Notes under the pieces: generated by a model
Seen by the model: the letters and a program-made list of their open reading frames with translations, nothing else
Told to the model about the DNA's origin: nothing
Databases searched by the model: none
Source of the DNA: JAMXLO01 sp963726125
GTDB taxonomy: Bacteria; Pseudomonadota; Alphaproteobacteria; Acetobacterales; Acetobacteraceae
Length of the DNA stretch: 64,000 nt
Assembly: GCA_963726125.1 (NCBI GenBank)
Contig: CAVSBG010000014.1
Location: 101,718 to 165,717 of the forward strand
Reading direction: 5' to 3'
Part shown: positions 35,993 to 43,926 of the stretch, in pieces
Layout: each line of letters begins with the position of its first letter
Position numbering within the stretch: the stretch's first letter is position 1
Position numbers and translations under genes: made by a program

Positions 35993-36162
35993 GCAGCCGG
36001 GGTTATTTCACGCAGAGGTCCGCAGAGACTCAGATTGTTTGTAATCCTCAACACCCGGTGTCGAGAAAACGCTGGGGCCGCGAGCCGCAGCGCAAAGCGC
36101 ATAAACCCTTTTCTGCGGTCTCTGCGGACCTCTGCGCCCTCTGCGTGAAATAACCCGGCTGC
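35993..36162. repeat. Long inverted repeat with CACGCAGAGG units
   Basis: The left arm (35993-36030) reads GCAGCCGGGGTTATTTCACG then CAGAGGTCCGCAGAGA. The right arm (about 36114-36162) is its reverse complement, with an extra GGCGCAGAG unit and one base fewer in the G run. About 85 bases of unrelated sequence form the loop. The HGCAGAG-type repeat is common between genes in many bacteria; here it is in a complete inverted form. No gene lies in 35865-36318. Confidence 0.75.
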
Positions 36163-36174
36163 CGACCCCACGAT

Positions 36175-36208
36175 AGAATCTACACAGCTCCAGAATCTAC
36201 ACAGCTCC
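36175..36208. repeat. Tandem direct repeat of 17 bp
   Basis: AGAATCTACACAGCTCC occurs at 36175-36191 and again, without a gap, at 36192-36208. It lies between the inverted repeat and the flavoprotein gene starting at 36319, so it is in that gene's upstream region. Confidence 0.7.
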
Positions 36209-36318
36209 CGGATCGCCCCTGCCCGGCAGCCAAATTGCTCGCCGAAACGTCATCGTGCTATCGACCGACTGCGGACTGGCTCCGTCATCCGCACCACCTC
36301 GCGGAGCAATCATTCACA

Positions 36319-37782
36319 ATGTCACATCACTGGGACGTCGAAGCCGATGTCGTTGTCGTCGGGTTCGGAGCAGCGGGCATGGCCGCATCGGTCACCGCGT
36401 TCGAGTCGGGCGCCAACGTCGTCATCTTGGAAAAGGCGCCCGAAGGTCAGGAGGGCGGCAACACGCGGGTTGCTGGCCAGGGCTATCTGAATACGTCATC
36501 CGCCGACCAGGCAATCACCTACCTCACCGCCTTGTGCGGACCCTACACCGTGCCGGAAGCCATGATGAAGGTCTGGGCGGAGGAGATGTGCCAGAACAAT
36601 GCGTGGCTCGCAGGCCTCGGCGGCGACCCGCAGGAACACCAGCATCCACCGGTCGGCATCGAATTTCCGGATCTGCCTGGATCAGACTGCGTGCACAAAT
36701 TCCATGACGGTCCAACATACGGCTACTCGTACACGTGGCAGTTGTTCGAGCGTCTGGTGAAGCAGCGTCCGATCCCCGTTCACTATGAAACGCCCGGGCG
36801 GCAACTCATCCAGCACGACACCACCAAGGAGATTCTCGGAGTGCGCGCCCAGCGCGGCAGCCAGTCGATCAACGTCAAGGCGCGCAAGGGCGTCGTGCTG
36901 ACCTGCGGCGGGTTCGAGAACAACCAGGAGATGATCCGGAACTACCTGCCCGGCGTGCCATACTGTTACACTTCCGGCTCGCCGTACAACGAAGGCGACG
37001 GCATCACCATGGCGATGTCGGTCGGCGCAGATCTCTGGCACATGAACAACTACGCGGGTCCTTCGATGGCGCTTAAGGTGCCCGAGGTCCGAACGTCGTT
37101 CTCCATGCAGGCACTTCACTACAGCAAGGAGATGCCCGGCGGCATGATCGTGGTCGGCCCGGATGGGCGGCGCTTCACCGACGAAAAATACAAGACGCGA
37201 CACGGAAAAATTCCGGTGAACGGACGCTGGTTGCCGCTGTCCACGCCGTGCCCCATGTTCCTGATCTTCGATCACACGATGTTCTCGGCCGGCCCACTAT
37301 ACGACAAGCATCCGAGCCACGGCTGGACACAGATCGTCGAGCGTTATGAATGGAGCGAGGACAACAGCGTCGAACTCGCGAAGGGCTGGATCAGGCGTGC
37401 CGACAGTATCGCCGCGCTCGCTCCGACCGTTGGGCTCGATCCGAAAGCGCTGGCGGACAGCGTCGAGCGATGGAACCGCCACGCTGCGGCAAAGCATGAT
37501 GCGGATTTCGGTCGAAGGCTGATGATGGCGTCGATTATCAACCAACCATTTTATGCAATCGAGCTGTCGCCTTCGATGCTCAACACGCAAGGCGGCCCGC
37601 GGCGCAATGAGAAGGCGCAGATCGTGCGGCCGGACGGCACGCCGATCCCACGGCTGTACAGCGCGGGAGAACTCGGATCGATTTACAGCTATCTGTATCA
37701 GGGTACCGGAAATATCGGCGAATGCCTCGCCTTCGGCCGTATCTCGGGTCGCAACGCGGCCGCGGAAACGTCCTGGGAGTGA
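36319..37782 (+). CDS. FAD-binding fumarate reductase/ketosteroid dehydrogenase-like flavoprotein
   Basis: A 487-residue protein of the FAD_binding_2 family. The N-terminal dinucleotide motif is DVVVVGFGAAGMAASVTAFE (about 10-29), followed by EKAPEGQEGGNTRVAGQG. The central capping domain includes GGFENNQEMIRNYLPG, and the C-terminal FAD contact GTGNIGECLAFGRISGRNAA (about 462-481) is typical of fumarate reductase and 3-ketosteroid 1-dehydrogenase relatives. No heme or Fe-S partner subunit is adjacent, so a soluble dehydrogenase or reductase is likelier than a respiratory complex. The ATG at 36319 (MSHHWDVEADVVVVG) fits the family start better than the in-frame ATG at 36235. Substrate unknown. 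Confidence 0.85.
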   Translation: MSHHWDVEADVVVVGFGAAGMAASVTAFESGANVVILEKAPEGQEGGNTRVAGQGYLNTSSADQAITYLTALCGPYTVPEAMMKVWAEEMCQNNAWLAGLGGDPQEHQHPPVGIEFPDLPGSDCVHKFHDGPTYGYSYTWQLFERLVKQRPIPVHYETPGRQLIQHDTTKEILGVRAQRGSQSINVKARKGVVLTCGGFENNQEMIRNYLPGVPYCYTSGSPYNEGDGITMAMSVGADLWHMNNYAGPSMALKVPEVRTSFSMQALHYSKEMPGGMIVVGPDGRRFTDEKYKTRHGKIPVNGRWLPLSTPCPMFLIFDHTMFSAGPLYDKHPSHGWTQIVERYEWSEDNSVELAKGWIRRADSIAALAPTVGLDPKALADSVERWNRHAAAKHDADFGRRLMMASIINQPFYAIELSPSMLNTQGGPRRNEKAQIVRPDGTPIPRLYSAGELGSIYSYLYQGTGNIGECLAFGRISGRNAAAETSWE

Positions 37783-38238
37783 TATCAGGCGCCAACAGCT
37801 AGGGCCACTGGTATAGAGTATGATCGCTTAGAATCGCTCGCGGTCAAAGTTGATGTCTTGATACGCAGAGGCGCCTCCTCAACGTCATCGCGATCCCGGG
37901 CTAAACCCCACTGACGCTAACATAAGCGCCTCCGGCACCGAGTTCGTCATGTCCGAATTCGTGACGCGGGCCCCATTCGCGTTATTTGCGGCCCTTTGCG
38001 TTTTTCGTGTTAACCCTTGCATCTGTCGCCTAACCAAGCGCGCTCGTGGGGTAACTGGCTGATGTAAGCGCTAAACCTGGGAACCGACATGAGGAACTGC
38101 GATAGCTCAACCTGAGGCGATCGTGCTCTATTATCATTACTGTTACGTGAAAGCGCGATGCTTTGCCAGCGGAACCTATCCGTCACGTACCGAAAATATG
38201 CCTTGCCCAATCCCATTATGTTATTTATGATAACTGTC
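37783..38238. other. Intergenic region without a visible gene
   Basis: About 455 bases of lower GC than the surroundings, with stretches such as CGCGTTATTTGCGGCCCTTT and GCGTTTTTCGTGTTAACC. No open frame with a recognisable product. The last 100 bases are AT-rich (TTATGTTATTTATGATAA) and likely contain the promoter of the next gene. Confidence 0.4.
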
Positions 38239-39036
38239 ATGCAAGCCGACATACCCGGCCCAGCCTCGCCGTCCGATCCCCCACAGGATCAACCCGGCAC
38301 CCCCATGCCCGAGTACATCGCCGTCGTCCTGCACATCGTTCGCATCCTGCTCGGCTACGGCCGGCATCTTCTCGCCACCGTCCCCCACCGCGCCACCGCC
38401 CCCACATTCCCCGCCCTCGCGGCATGCTTCGGCACCGCCAACCTCTCCACCATCATGGCCCACCTCAACCGCGGCATCCTGCGTGCCGCCGCGCTGCAGC
38501 GTTTCCTGCTCGCGCGCGCCGCGACCGGCCGCGACATCAGCATCGTGATCCGCCGAACCCGCACCGACGAACCATCGCCCGCGACCGCGGAGCTCCAGGC
38601 CGAGCCACCAGCGGACCAACCAGCCAAGCCCAAAGCCAAGCCCCGACCGTCGCTGCCGCCCGGCCACGACGATCCAGAACTCTTCATGCCCTCACTGGAG
38701 GATCTCGATCGTCAGGTGCGCCGCCGAGCGGTCGGTCGCACCATCACCGAGATCTGCCGTGATCTCGCCGTCGTGCCCGGCTTCTGCACCCCCGAATTCT
38801 GGAACGGCATATTCGAGGTCATGCATTACTTCGGCGGCAACGTTGCCACCCTGATGCGAGAGAAGACCCACCGCGAACAAACCTTCATTCAGGAGCAGGA
38901 CAAGAAACTCGGCAGTACCTTGGACTGGTTACGATTGAAACCAGACGAGATGCGCCAGGTCCTCGGCTTCTTCATCGGCGAACCACCGGTCGATCCGTTC
39001 AACCCGACCGCAGCGCCGGCCACCGGCCCACCCTGA
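38239..39036 (+). CDS. Hypothetical protein with proline-rich linker
   Basis: A 265-residue protein. Residues 1-20 are proline-rich; about 23-115 contain helical segments (IAVVLHIVRILLGYGRHLLA); about 118-150 is a Pro/Lys/Ala linker (PPADQPAKPKAKPRP); and the C-terminal part carries LDRQVRRRAVGRTITEICRD and FWNGIFEVMHYFGGNVATLM. ATG 38239 is one of several in-frame starts (38158, 38218 and 38227 are alternatives). Preceded by an AT-rich tract. I do not recognise the family. Confidence 0.6.
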   Translation: MQADIPGPASPSDPPQDQPGTPMPEYIAVVLHIVRILLGYGRHLLATVPHRATAPTFPALAACFGTANLSTIMAHLNRGILRAAALQRFLLARAATGRDISIVIRRTRTDEPSPATAELQAEPPADQPAKPKAKPRPSLPPGHDDPELFMPSLEDLDRQVRRRAVGRTITEICRDLAVVPGFCTPEFWNGIFEVMHYFGGNVATLMREKTHREQTFIQEQDKKLGSTLDWLRLKPDEMRQVLGFFIGEPPVDPFNPTAAPATGPP

Positions 39037-39048
39037 CCCATCGCTGAA

Positions 39049-39086
39049 GAACCCCTCTCCCGCGCCAGCGGGCAGGGAGGGGGTGC
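39049..39086. repeat. Single palindromic (REP-like) unit
   Basis: AAGAACCCCTCTCCCGCGCC followed by AGCGGGCAGGGAGGGGGTG is one imperfect hairpin unit of the window's palindromic family. It lies in the 373-base gap (39037-39409) between the hypothetical protein and pdxH. The rest of the gap shows nothing else recognisable. Confidence 0.6.
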
Positions 39087-39409
39087 AACTGCCCTGCACG
39101 GGGCCGGATAACGGCCAGCCCCGCCGTTCTGATTCGTCCCACCCCATCCCGAGCCGTCCGTTGCGGGCGTCCCGTGGCAGGCACGACATCGCCAGAAGCC
39201 GGTAATCCAGCCCCGCCACAACAAGTAAGGCTGATAAGTCGCCGCAAGCGACCTTTGCTACGACACCGACGGTATCCGACGCCTGACCACAACGCCTCGC
39301 GCATTGGTCTGGTCGCCGCCCGGTCCCATCGCTTGTGTGTAAAATGGGGCGCTTGTGTGCAAATGGGGCATGGCGGCAAAGTGGCCTGACCAGAAGGGAA
39401 ACGCCGCCG

Positions 39410-40009
39410 ATGCCTGACTCGTCATCTGTCGTCACCGACCCGTTTGCGAAATTCCAGGACTGGATGACAGAAGCCTGGTCGCACGAACCGGAGGACGCGA
39501 ACGCGATGACCCTGGCGACCGCGACGCCGGGTGGCGTTCCCGCGGCGCGTATCGTGTTGCTGAAGGGCGCGGACGCCCGTGGCTTCGTCTTTTACACCAA
39601 TGTGGACAGCCGCAAGGGCGAGGAACTCGCCGCCAACACGCACGCGGCGCTGTTGTTCCACTGGAAGCCACAGGCACGCCAGGTCCGCATCGAGGGTCAC
39701 GTAGAATCGGTGACGGACGCCGAATCCGATACCTATTTCGCGACTCGCGCACGTGTCTCGCGCCTGGGTGCCTGGGCGTCAGATCAGTCGCGCGTGCTGC
39801 CGGAGCGGGCGCTGCTGGAACAGCGGCTCGCGGAGTTCGAGGCGAAGTATCCCGGCGACGACATCCCGCGTCCTCCCAACTGGTCGGGCTTCCGCGTCAT
39901 TCCGGCGCGCTTCGAGTTCTGGCAGGGCATGCCGTTCCGGCTACACGACCGCACCGTCTACACACTGGCCGTCGCGGGCGGCTGGACGATCGGCAAGCTG
40001 TATCCCTGA
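39410..40009 (+). CDS. pdxH: Pyridoxamine 5'-phosphate oxidase
   Basis: An FMN enzyme that oxidises pyridoxine or pyridoxamine 5'-phosphate to pyridoxal 5'-phosphate. The 199-residue protein has AMTLATATPGGVPAARIVLL (about 30-49), GFVFYTNVDSRKGEELAANT (about 57-76), FHWKPQARQVRIEGHVE (about 83-99) and a C-terminal PARFEFWQGMPFRLHDR with WTIGKLYP at the end, all family features. The ATG at 39410 (MPDSSSVVTDPF) gives the usual length. It ends 7 bases before the GTG of the kinase gene, so they may be co-transcribed. PLP supply suits the several PLP enzymes in the window. Confidence 0.95.
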   Translation: MPDSSSVVTDPFAKFQDWMTEAWSHEPEDANAMTLATATPGGVPAARIVLLKGADARGFVFYTNVDSRKGEELAANTHAALLFHWKPQARQVRIEGHVESVTDAESDTYFATRARVSRLGAWASDQSRVLPERALLEQRLAEFEAKYPGDDIPRPPNWSGFRVIPARFEFWQGMPFRLHDRTVYTLAVAGGWTIGKLYP

Positions 40010-40016
40010 TGCCGCC

Positions 40017-41627
40017 GTGACCACGCCACCGGAACAGGCGGAGGCGGTGGCGCTGCTGCGCCGGCTGGCCGGCTCGGCGCCCGTGAAGACGCACATCTCG
40101 TTGGTGTTCGTCGGCGCCAACACGGTGTGGAAGCTGAAAAAGGCGGTGCGGCTCGCGTTCCTCGATTTTTCGACGCTGGAGGCGCGGCGTCGGTTCACGC
40201 TGCGGGAACTGGAACTGAACAAGCCCGCCGCGCCGGAGCTGTACCGTGATGCAGTACCGCTCGTGCGCGGTCCCGATGGCGTGCTGGTGGTGGGCGAGAC
40301 CGCCGACACCGATCAGCAGGTCGTTGATTGGGTACTGCGCATGGCGCGTGTGCCGCCCAACGATTTTCTCGATGTCGTGGCCGCTGAAGGCAGGCTTACG
40401 CCGGCGTTGCTGGATGCGCTAGGGGATGCGGTGGCGGCGTATCATGGGGCGGCGGCACCCCCTCCCCAACCCTCCCCCGCTCCGCGGGAGAGGGAGCCCG
40501 GCGCCGCCGCCAACACCCCCTCTCCCGCGGAGCGGGGGAGGGTTGGGGAGGGGGTGCCGCCGCCCCATGGCACGGCAGGGGTATACCCCGCCATGCGCCG
40601 CGTCACCGATGGCAACGCGCAATCCGCCCTGGATGCGGGCTTGCCCGAAGCCGCTGTGCGAACCTGGCAATCCCAACTCCTCGCCAGCCTCGACAGCATC
40701 GCCCCCTGGCTCGAGCAGCGCGCTCGCGATGGCTTCGTCCGCCGCGTGCACGGCGATCTGCATCTCGGCAATCTCTGCCTGTGGCACGGCGAGCCGGTGC
40801 TATTCGACGCCCTCGAGTTCGACGAGGCAATGGCCACCATCGACCTGGGTTACGACCTCGCGTTCCTGCTGATGGACCTCGACCAGCGTGTCGATCGCGC
40901 TGCGGCCAACCGCGTGCTGAACCGCTATGTCGCGCGCACCGGCGACGCAGCGCTGACGCGCGGCTTGCCGGTGTTCCTCTCGCTGCGCGCCATGGTGCGC
41001 GCGCATGTCGAAGCGAAGCGCCGCAACAGTGCGCTGGCCAAACGCTACCTGGGCGCTGCCACCGCTTATCTGCGCGTGGTACCGCCGATCGCCCTGGCTA
41101 TTGGCGGCTTGCCTGGCACTGGCAAGTCAACGGTGGCGCGCGCACTGGCCCCGGAACTCGGCAACGCGCCAGGTGCGCTCGTGCTGCGCAGCGATGAGAT
41201 CCGCAAGCGCCAGCACGGCGTCGCCCCCGAACAGCGCCTCCCTCAGTCCGCCTACAGTGACGCGGCCAGTCACGCCGTGTTCGCCCAACTCGCCGAACTG
41301 GTGCGCCAGACCGCCACCGGTGGGCACGCCGTCGTGGCGGACGCCACGTTCATCGATCCGCGCGACCGTGCCTTGGTGCAATCCGCTGCGCTGGAAGCCG
41401 GCGTGGTTTTCGTCGGCCTGTGGCTCGAAGCGCCGCTGCCGGTGCTCGAACAACGCATCAGCTCGCGCCAGGGAGATGCGTCCGACGCGACGCCGGCTGT
41501 GCTGCGCGCCGCGGCCGAGAGCAGTCCGCAGGCCGGCGATTGGACTCCGGTCGATGTCAGCTTCTCGCCGGACCACGCCTTCGCCCGGGCGCGTCAGGCA
41601 CTCCAACAGCACGTGATACGCAACTGA
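40017..41627 (+). CDS. Two-domain kinase-like protein (phosphotransferase fold plus P-loop kinase)
   Basis: A 536-residue protein. The first domain (about 10-330) resembles an aminoglycoside phosphotransferase-type kinase (COG2187): LVFVGANTVWKLKKAVRLAF (about 30-49), VHGDLHLGNLCLW (about 243-255, catalytic Asp) and LFDALEFDE. The second (about 355-530, COG0645) is a P-loop kinase with Walker A IGGLPGTGKSTVARA (about 362-376). Substrate unknown. The GTG at 40017 (VTTPPEQAEAVALL) is 7 bases after pdxH. Residues about 143-183 (proline/arginine-rich PPPQPSPAPREREPGAAANT and following) come from a palindromic repeat inserted in frame. Confidence 0.83.
   Translation: MTTPPEQAEAVALLRRLAGSAPVKTHISLVFVGANTVWKLKKAVRLAFLDFSTLEARRRFTLRELELNKPAAPELYRDAVPLVRGPDGVLVVGETADTDQQVVDWVLRMARVPPNDFLDVVAAEGRLTPALLDALGDAVAAYHGAAAPPPQPSPAPREREPGAAANTPSPAERGRVGEGVPPPHGTAGVYPAMRRVTDGNAQSALDAGLPEAAVRTWQSQLLASLDSIAPWLEQRARDGFVRRVHGDLHLGNLCLWHGEPVLFDALEFDEAMATIDLGYDLAFLLMDLDQRVDRAAANRVLNRYVARTGDAALTRGLPVFLSLRAMVRAHVEAKRRNSALAKRYLGAATAYLRVVPPIALAIGGLPGTGKSTVARALAPELGNAPGALVLRSDEIRKRQHGVAPEQRLPQSAYSDAASHAVFAQLAELVRQTATGGHAVVADATFIDPRDRALVQSAALEAGVVFVGLWLEAPLPVLEQRISSRQGDASDATPAVLRAAAESSPQAGDWTPVDVSFSPDHAFARARQALQQHVIRN
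40446..40566. repeat. Double palindromic element inside a coding sequence
   Basis: A full head-to-head pair of the palindromic unit: GGGGCGGCGGCACCCCCTCC ... CTCCGCGGGAG on the left and CTCCCGCGGAG ... GGGGGTGCCGCCGCCCC on the right. Its length preserves the reading frame of the kinase gene (40017-41627), and it encodes about 40 Pro/Arg/Glu-rich residues. The host residues resume as AMRRVTDGNAQSALD, so the insertion looks tolerated in a surface loop of the first domain. Confidence 0.85.
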
Positions 41628-41680
41628 CATAACCCGTGCTAGAAACACCGCGCTGACCACAAGCGAGGAGGGGCCGTACC

Positions 41681-42547
41681 ATGGCTATCCGTAAGCTGTT
41701 GCTGCCGCTGACGGGGACCGCTGCCGGGGAGGCAGCATTGTCCACCTGCCTGATGATCGCGCGCCTGTGGAACGCACATGTCACCGCGCTCCATGTGCGT
41801 GTCGACAGCCGCGATGTCGCGCCGCTCGCCGGCGAGGGCCTGTCCGGTGCGATGATCGAAGAAATGATGTCCGCCACCGAGAAGGAAAGCAGCGACCGGG
41901 CGCATGCCGTCCGCTCGATGTTCGACCGGTTCGTGGCACAGCATGACGTGATCATTTCGGAGGCCCGGCCCGGGACCGAGGCGGCCACCGCCGCCTTCGC
42001 TTCGGTGACCGGGCGTGAAGAAGACCTGGTCGCCCAGCAGGCCCGGCTGGCAGACCTGACGGTGGTGCCGCATCCTGATGCCGGTGAGGATGTGTCATCG
42101 TCGGATGCCCTGCATGCCGTGCTGTTCGACTCCGGTCGGCCAGTACTGATTGCGCCGCGCACCCCGCCGGCGACCATCGGCTCCCGCGTGTGCCTGGGCT
42201 GGAACGGCACGGCCGAGTCGGCATCGGCGGTGTATGCCGCGCTGCCCTGGCTCCAACGCGCCGATGCCGTACGCATCCTGTCGGCCGAGGGCTACCAGCG
42301 GCGTGGACCGGCCGCACCTGACCTGGCTGCCTACCTGGCGCTGCATGGTGTGCACGCCGACATCGTGATGTTCCGCTCGGCCGGCAATTCAGTCGGCGGC
42401 GGATTGCTCGCCGCGGCAAACGACTTCGGCTGCGACCTGCTGGCGATGGGCGCCTATTCGCACTCGCGGTTGCGGCAGTTGATCCTCGGCGGCGTCACGC
42501 GTCACGTGCTGGAGAACTCAGCGCTGCCGGTGATGATGAACCGCTGA
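41681..42547 (+). CDS. Universal stress protein, two-domain UspA type
   Basis: A 288-residue protein with an N-terminal UspA domain (MAIRKLLLPLTGTAAGEAAL) and a C-terminal one (from about 160, VCLGWNGTAESASAVYAALP). The C-terminal half ends with LLAMGAYSHSRLRQLILGGV then TRHVL, the G-x2-G-x9-G(S/T)-like ATP-binding pattern, partly degenerate. Usp proteins help cells survive stress and starvation, often by binding ATP. GAGGAGGGG before the ATG at 41681 supports the start. A MarR-type gene follows 25 bases downstream on the same strand. Confidence 0.9.
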   Translation: MAIRKLLLPLTGTAAGEAALSTCLMIARLWNAHVTALHVRVDSRDVAPLAGEGLSGAMIEEMMSATEKESSDRAHAVRSMFDRFVAQHDVIISEARPGTEAATAAFASVTGREEDLVAQQARLADLTVVPHPDAGEDVSSSDALHAVLFDSGRPVLIAPRTPPATIGSRVCLGWNGTAESASAVYAALPWLQRADAVRILSAEGYQRRGPAAPDLAAYLALHGVHADIVMFRSAGNSVGGGLLAAANDFGCDLLAMGAYSHSRLRQLILGGVTRHVLENSALPVMMNR

Positions 42548-42572
42548 GCCGCAACGGCGGCAGCGTGCGCTG

Positions 42573-43040
42573 ATGGCCGCCCAGCCGTTCGGCGTGGACG
42601 ATGCGCGCACGATCGAGGCGCTGGACGCGTATGTGAAGCTGCTGCGCGCCGGTCGGGCGGTGCTCGGGCGTGTGGAACCACGGCTCGCGGCCGCCGGTCT
42701 GACCACGACGCAGTTCGGCGTCCTGGAGGCGTTGCTGCACAAGGGCGCCCTGAGCCAGCGCGAACTGGGGCGAAAGGTGCTGACCAGCCCCGGCAACATG
42801 ACCGACCTGGTCGACAAGCTGGAGGCGCGCGGGCTGCTCCAGCGGACCCGGCAGAAACACGACCGGCGGGCAGTGCAGGTCAACCTGACAGCGGCGGGGC
42901 GCGCGCTGATCGAACCGCTGTTCACTCGCCACGCCGCGGACATCGCCGCCGCGATGGGCGGATTGGACGGGGCGGAGATGGCGCAGCTCAGCATGCTGCT
43001 GCGGAAGCTCGGCCGCGCCGCCGGTTTCGCCGAGGAATGA
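42573..43040 (+). CDS. MarR-family transcriptional regulator
   Basis: A 155-residue winged-helix repressor. Visible parts: TTQFGVLEALLHKGALSQRE (about 47-66), LGRKVLTSPGNMTDLVDKLE (recognition helix, about 67-86) and LQRTRQKHDRRAVQVNLTAA (wing, about 92-111) with the DxR signature of the family. It follows the stress-protein gene by 25 bases, so the two may share an operon. The ligand is unknown. Confidence 0.92.
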   Translation: MAAQPFGVDDARTIEALDAYVKLLRAGRAVLGRVEPRLAAAGLTTTQFGVLEALLHKGALSQRELGRKVLTSPGNMTDLVDKLEARGLLQRTRQKHDRRAVQVNLTAAGRALIEPLFTRHAADIAAAMGGLDGAEMAQLSMLLRKLGRAAGFAEE

Positions 43041-43071
43041 CGATGCGGCTAGGGCGTGCGATGTTTGGCCA

Positions 43072-43851
43072 TCACGCCCACCCCGTCATCATCGCCAGCC
43101 GCAGCGTCACCGGCACGCGGCCGTCCTGCTGCGGCAACGCCGCCAACGCCAACGGAAACAGCTCCCGAGGCGGCACACGGCGGTCGCGCTCAAGCAGCGC
43201 GTTCGTCTCGCCGGCCGCACGCAGATCCCGCAGCAACGCGAGCGGTTCGGCATAGAGCCCGCGCAGTTCCTCCAGGTCCGCGACCGGCAGCGTGAACCCG
43301 GCGCGCTGCAACAGCCCGGCGCAGTCGCGCAGCTCGGCAAACGGTGACACACGCGGCGCCGCGCCACCGCTCAATGCCGCCTCGGCTTCGGTCAGCGCCC
43401 GTCGCAGCTCGTCCAGGGTGCCGAGCGCCGGCAGGCTCACCAACAGCAAACCCTCGGGACGCAGCGCGCGCCGAAGCTGAATCAGCGCTCCGGGCAGGTC
43501 GTTGACCCAATGCAGCGACACGCTCGCGACCACAAGGTCGAAACTCGCCGGCGCGAACGGCAGGAACTCCTCGTCCGCCGCAACCGCCAGCCCACCATTC
43601 CGCGCCGCCATCGCGGGCGACAGATCGCAGCTCACCACGTCGATTCCCCGTGCGCGAAGCAATGGCGCAACTACACCCCGCCCGCCGACATCCAGCGCAT
43701 GGGCAAACCGCCGCGTGGTATCGTCCAGCCGATCCAGCAGGCGTTCGGCAACATCGCGCAGCACGTCGGTGACGCTGTCCACCGTGTGCGCCGCGCGTTC
43801 GCGGTGGCGCCGCACGGCGCGGCGGTCGAACACCTCCATGGCCGGGTCCAT
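43072..43851 (-). CDS. NDUFAF5/BioC-like class I SAM methyltransferase
   Basis: A 259-residue protein. The start MEVFDRRAVRRHRERAAHTV is typical of the NDUFAF5/BioC-like group seen beside comF in alphaproteobacteria. A SAM core follows: ALDVGGRGVVAPLLRARGID (motif I, about 56), CDLSPAMAARN and FDLVVASVSLHWVNDLPGAL (about 103-122). NDUFAF5 relatives act in complex I assembly in mitochondria; the bacterial role is not settled. Two ATGs in tandem (43854, 43851) and a GTG at 43866 are possible starts. It is divergent from the rhodanese gene. Confidence 0.78.
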   Translation of the reverse strand: MDPAMEVFDRRAVRRHRERAAHTVDSVTDVLRDVAERLLDRLDDTTRRFAHALDVGGRGVVAPLLRARGIDVVSCDLSPAMAARNGGLAVAADEEFLPFAPASFDLVVASVSLHWVNDLPGALIQLRRALRPEGLLLVSLPALGTLDELRRALTEAEAALSGGAAPRVSPFAELRDCAGLLQRAGFTLPVADLEELRGLYAEPLALLRDLRAAGETNALLERDRRVPPRELFPLALAALPQQDGRVPVTLRLAMMTGWA

Positions 43852-43926
43852 CATCTCCCTGTGCACGCGGCAACACGCGTTGCCAAGCGTTGACCGCCGC
43901 GCCTAGGGTGCAAGCGGAGGGCCGCC

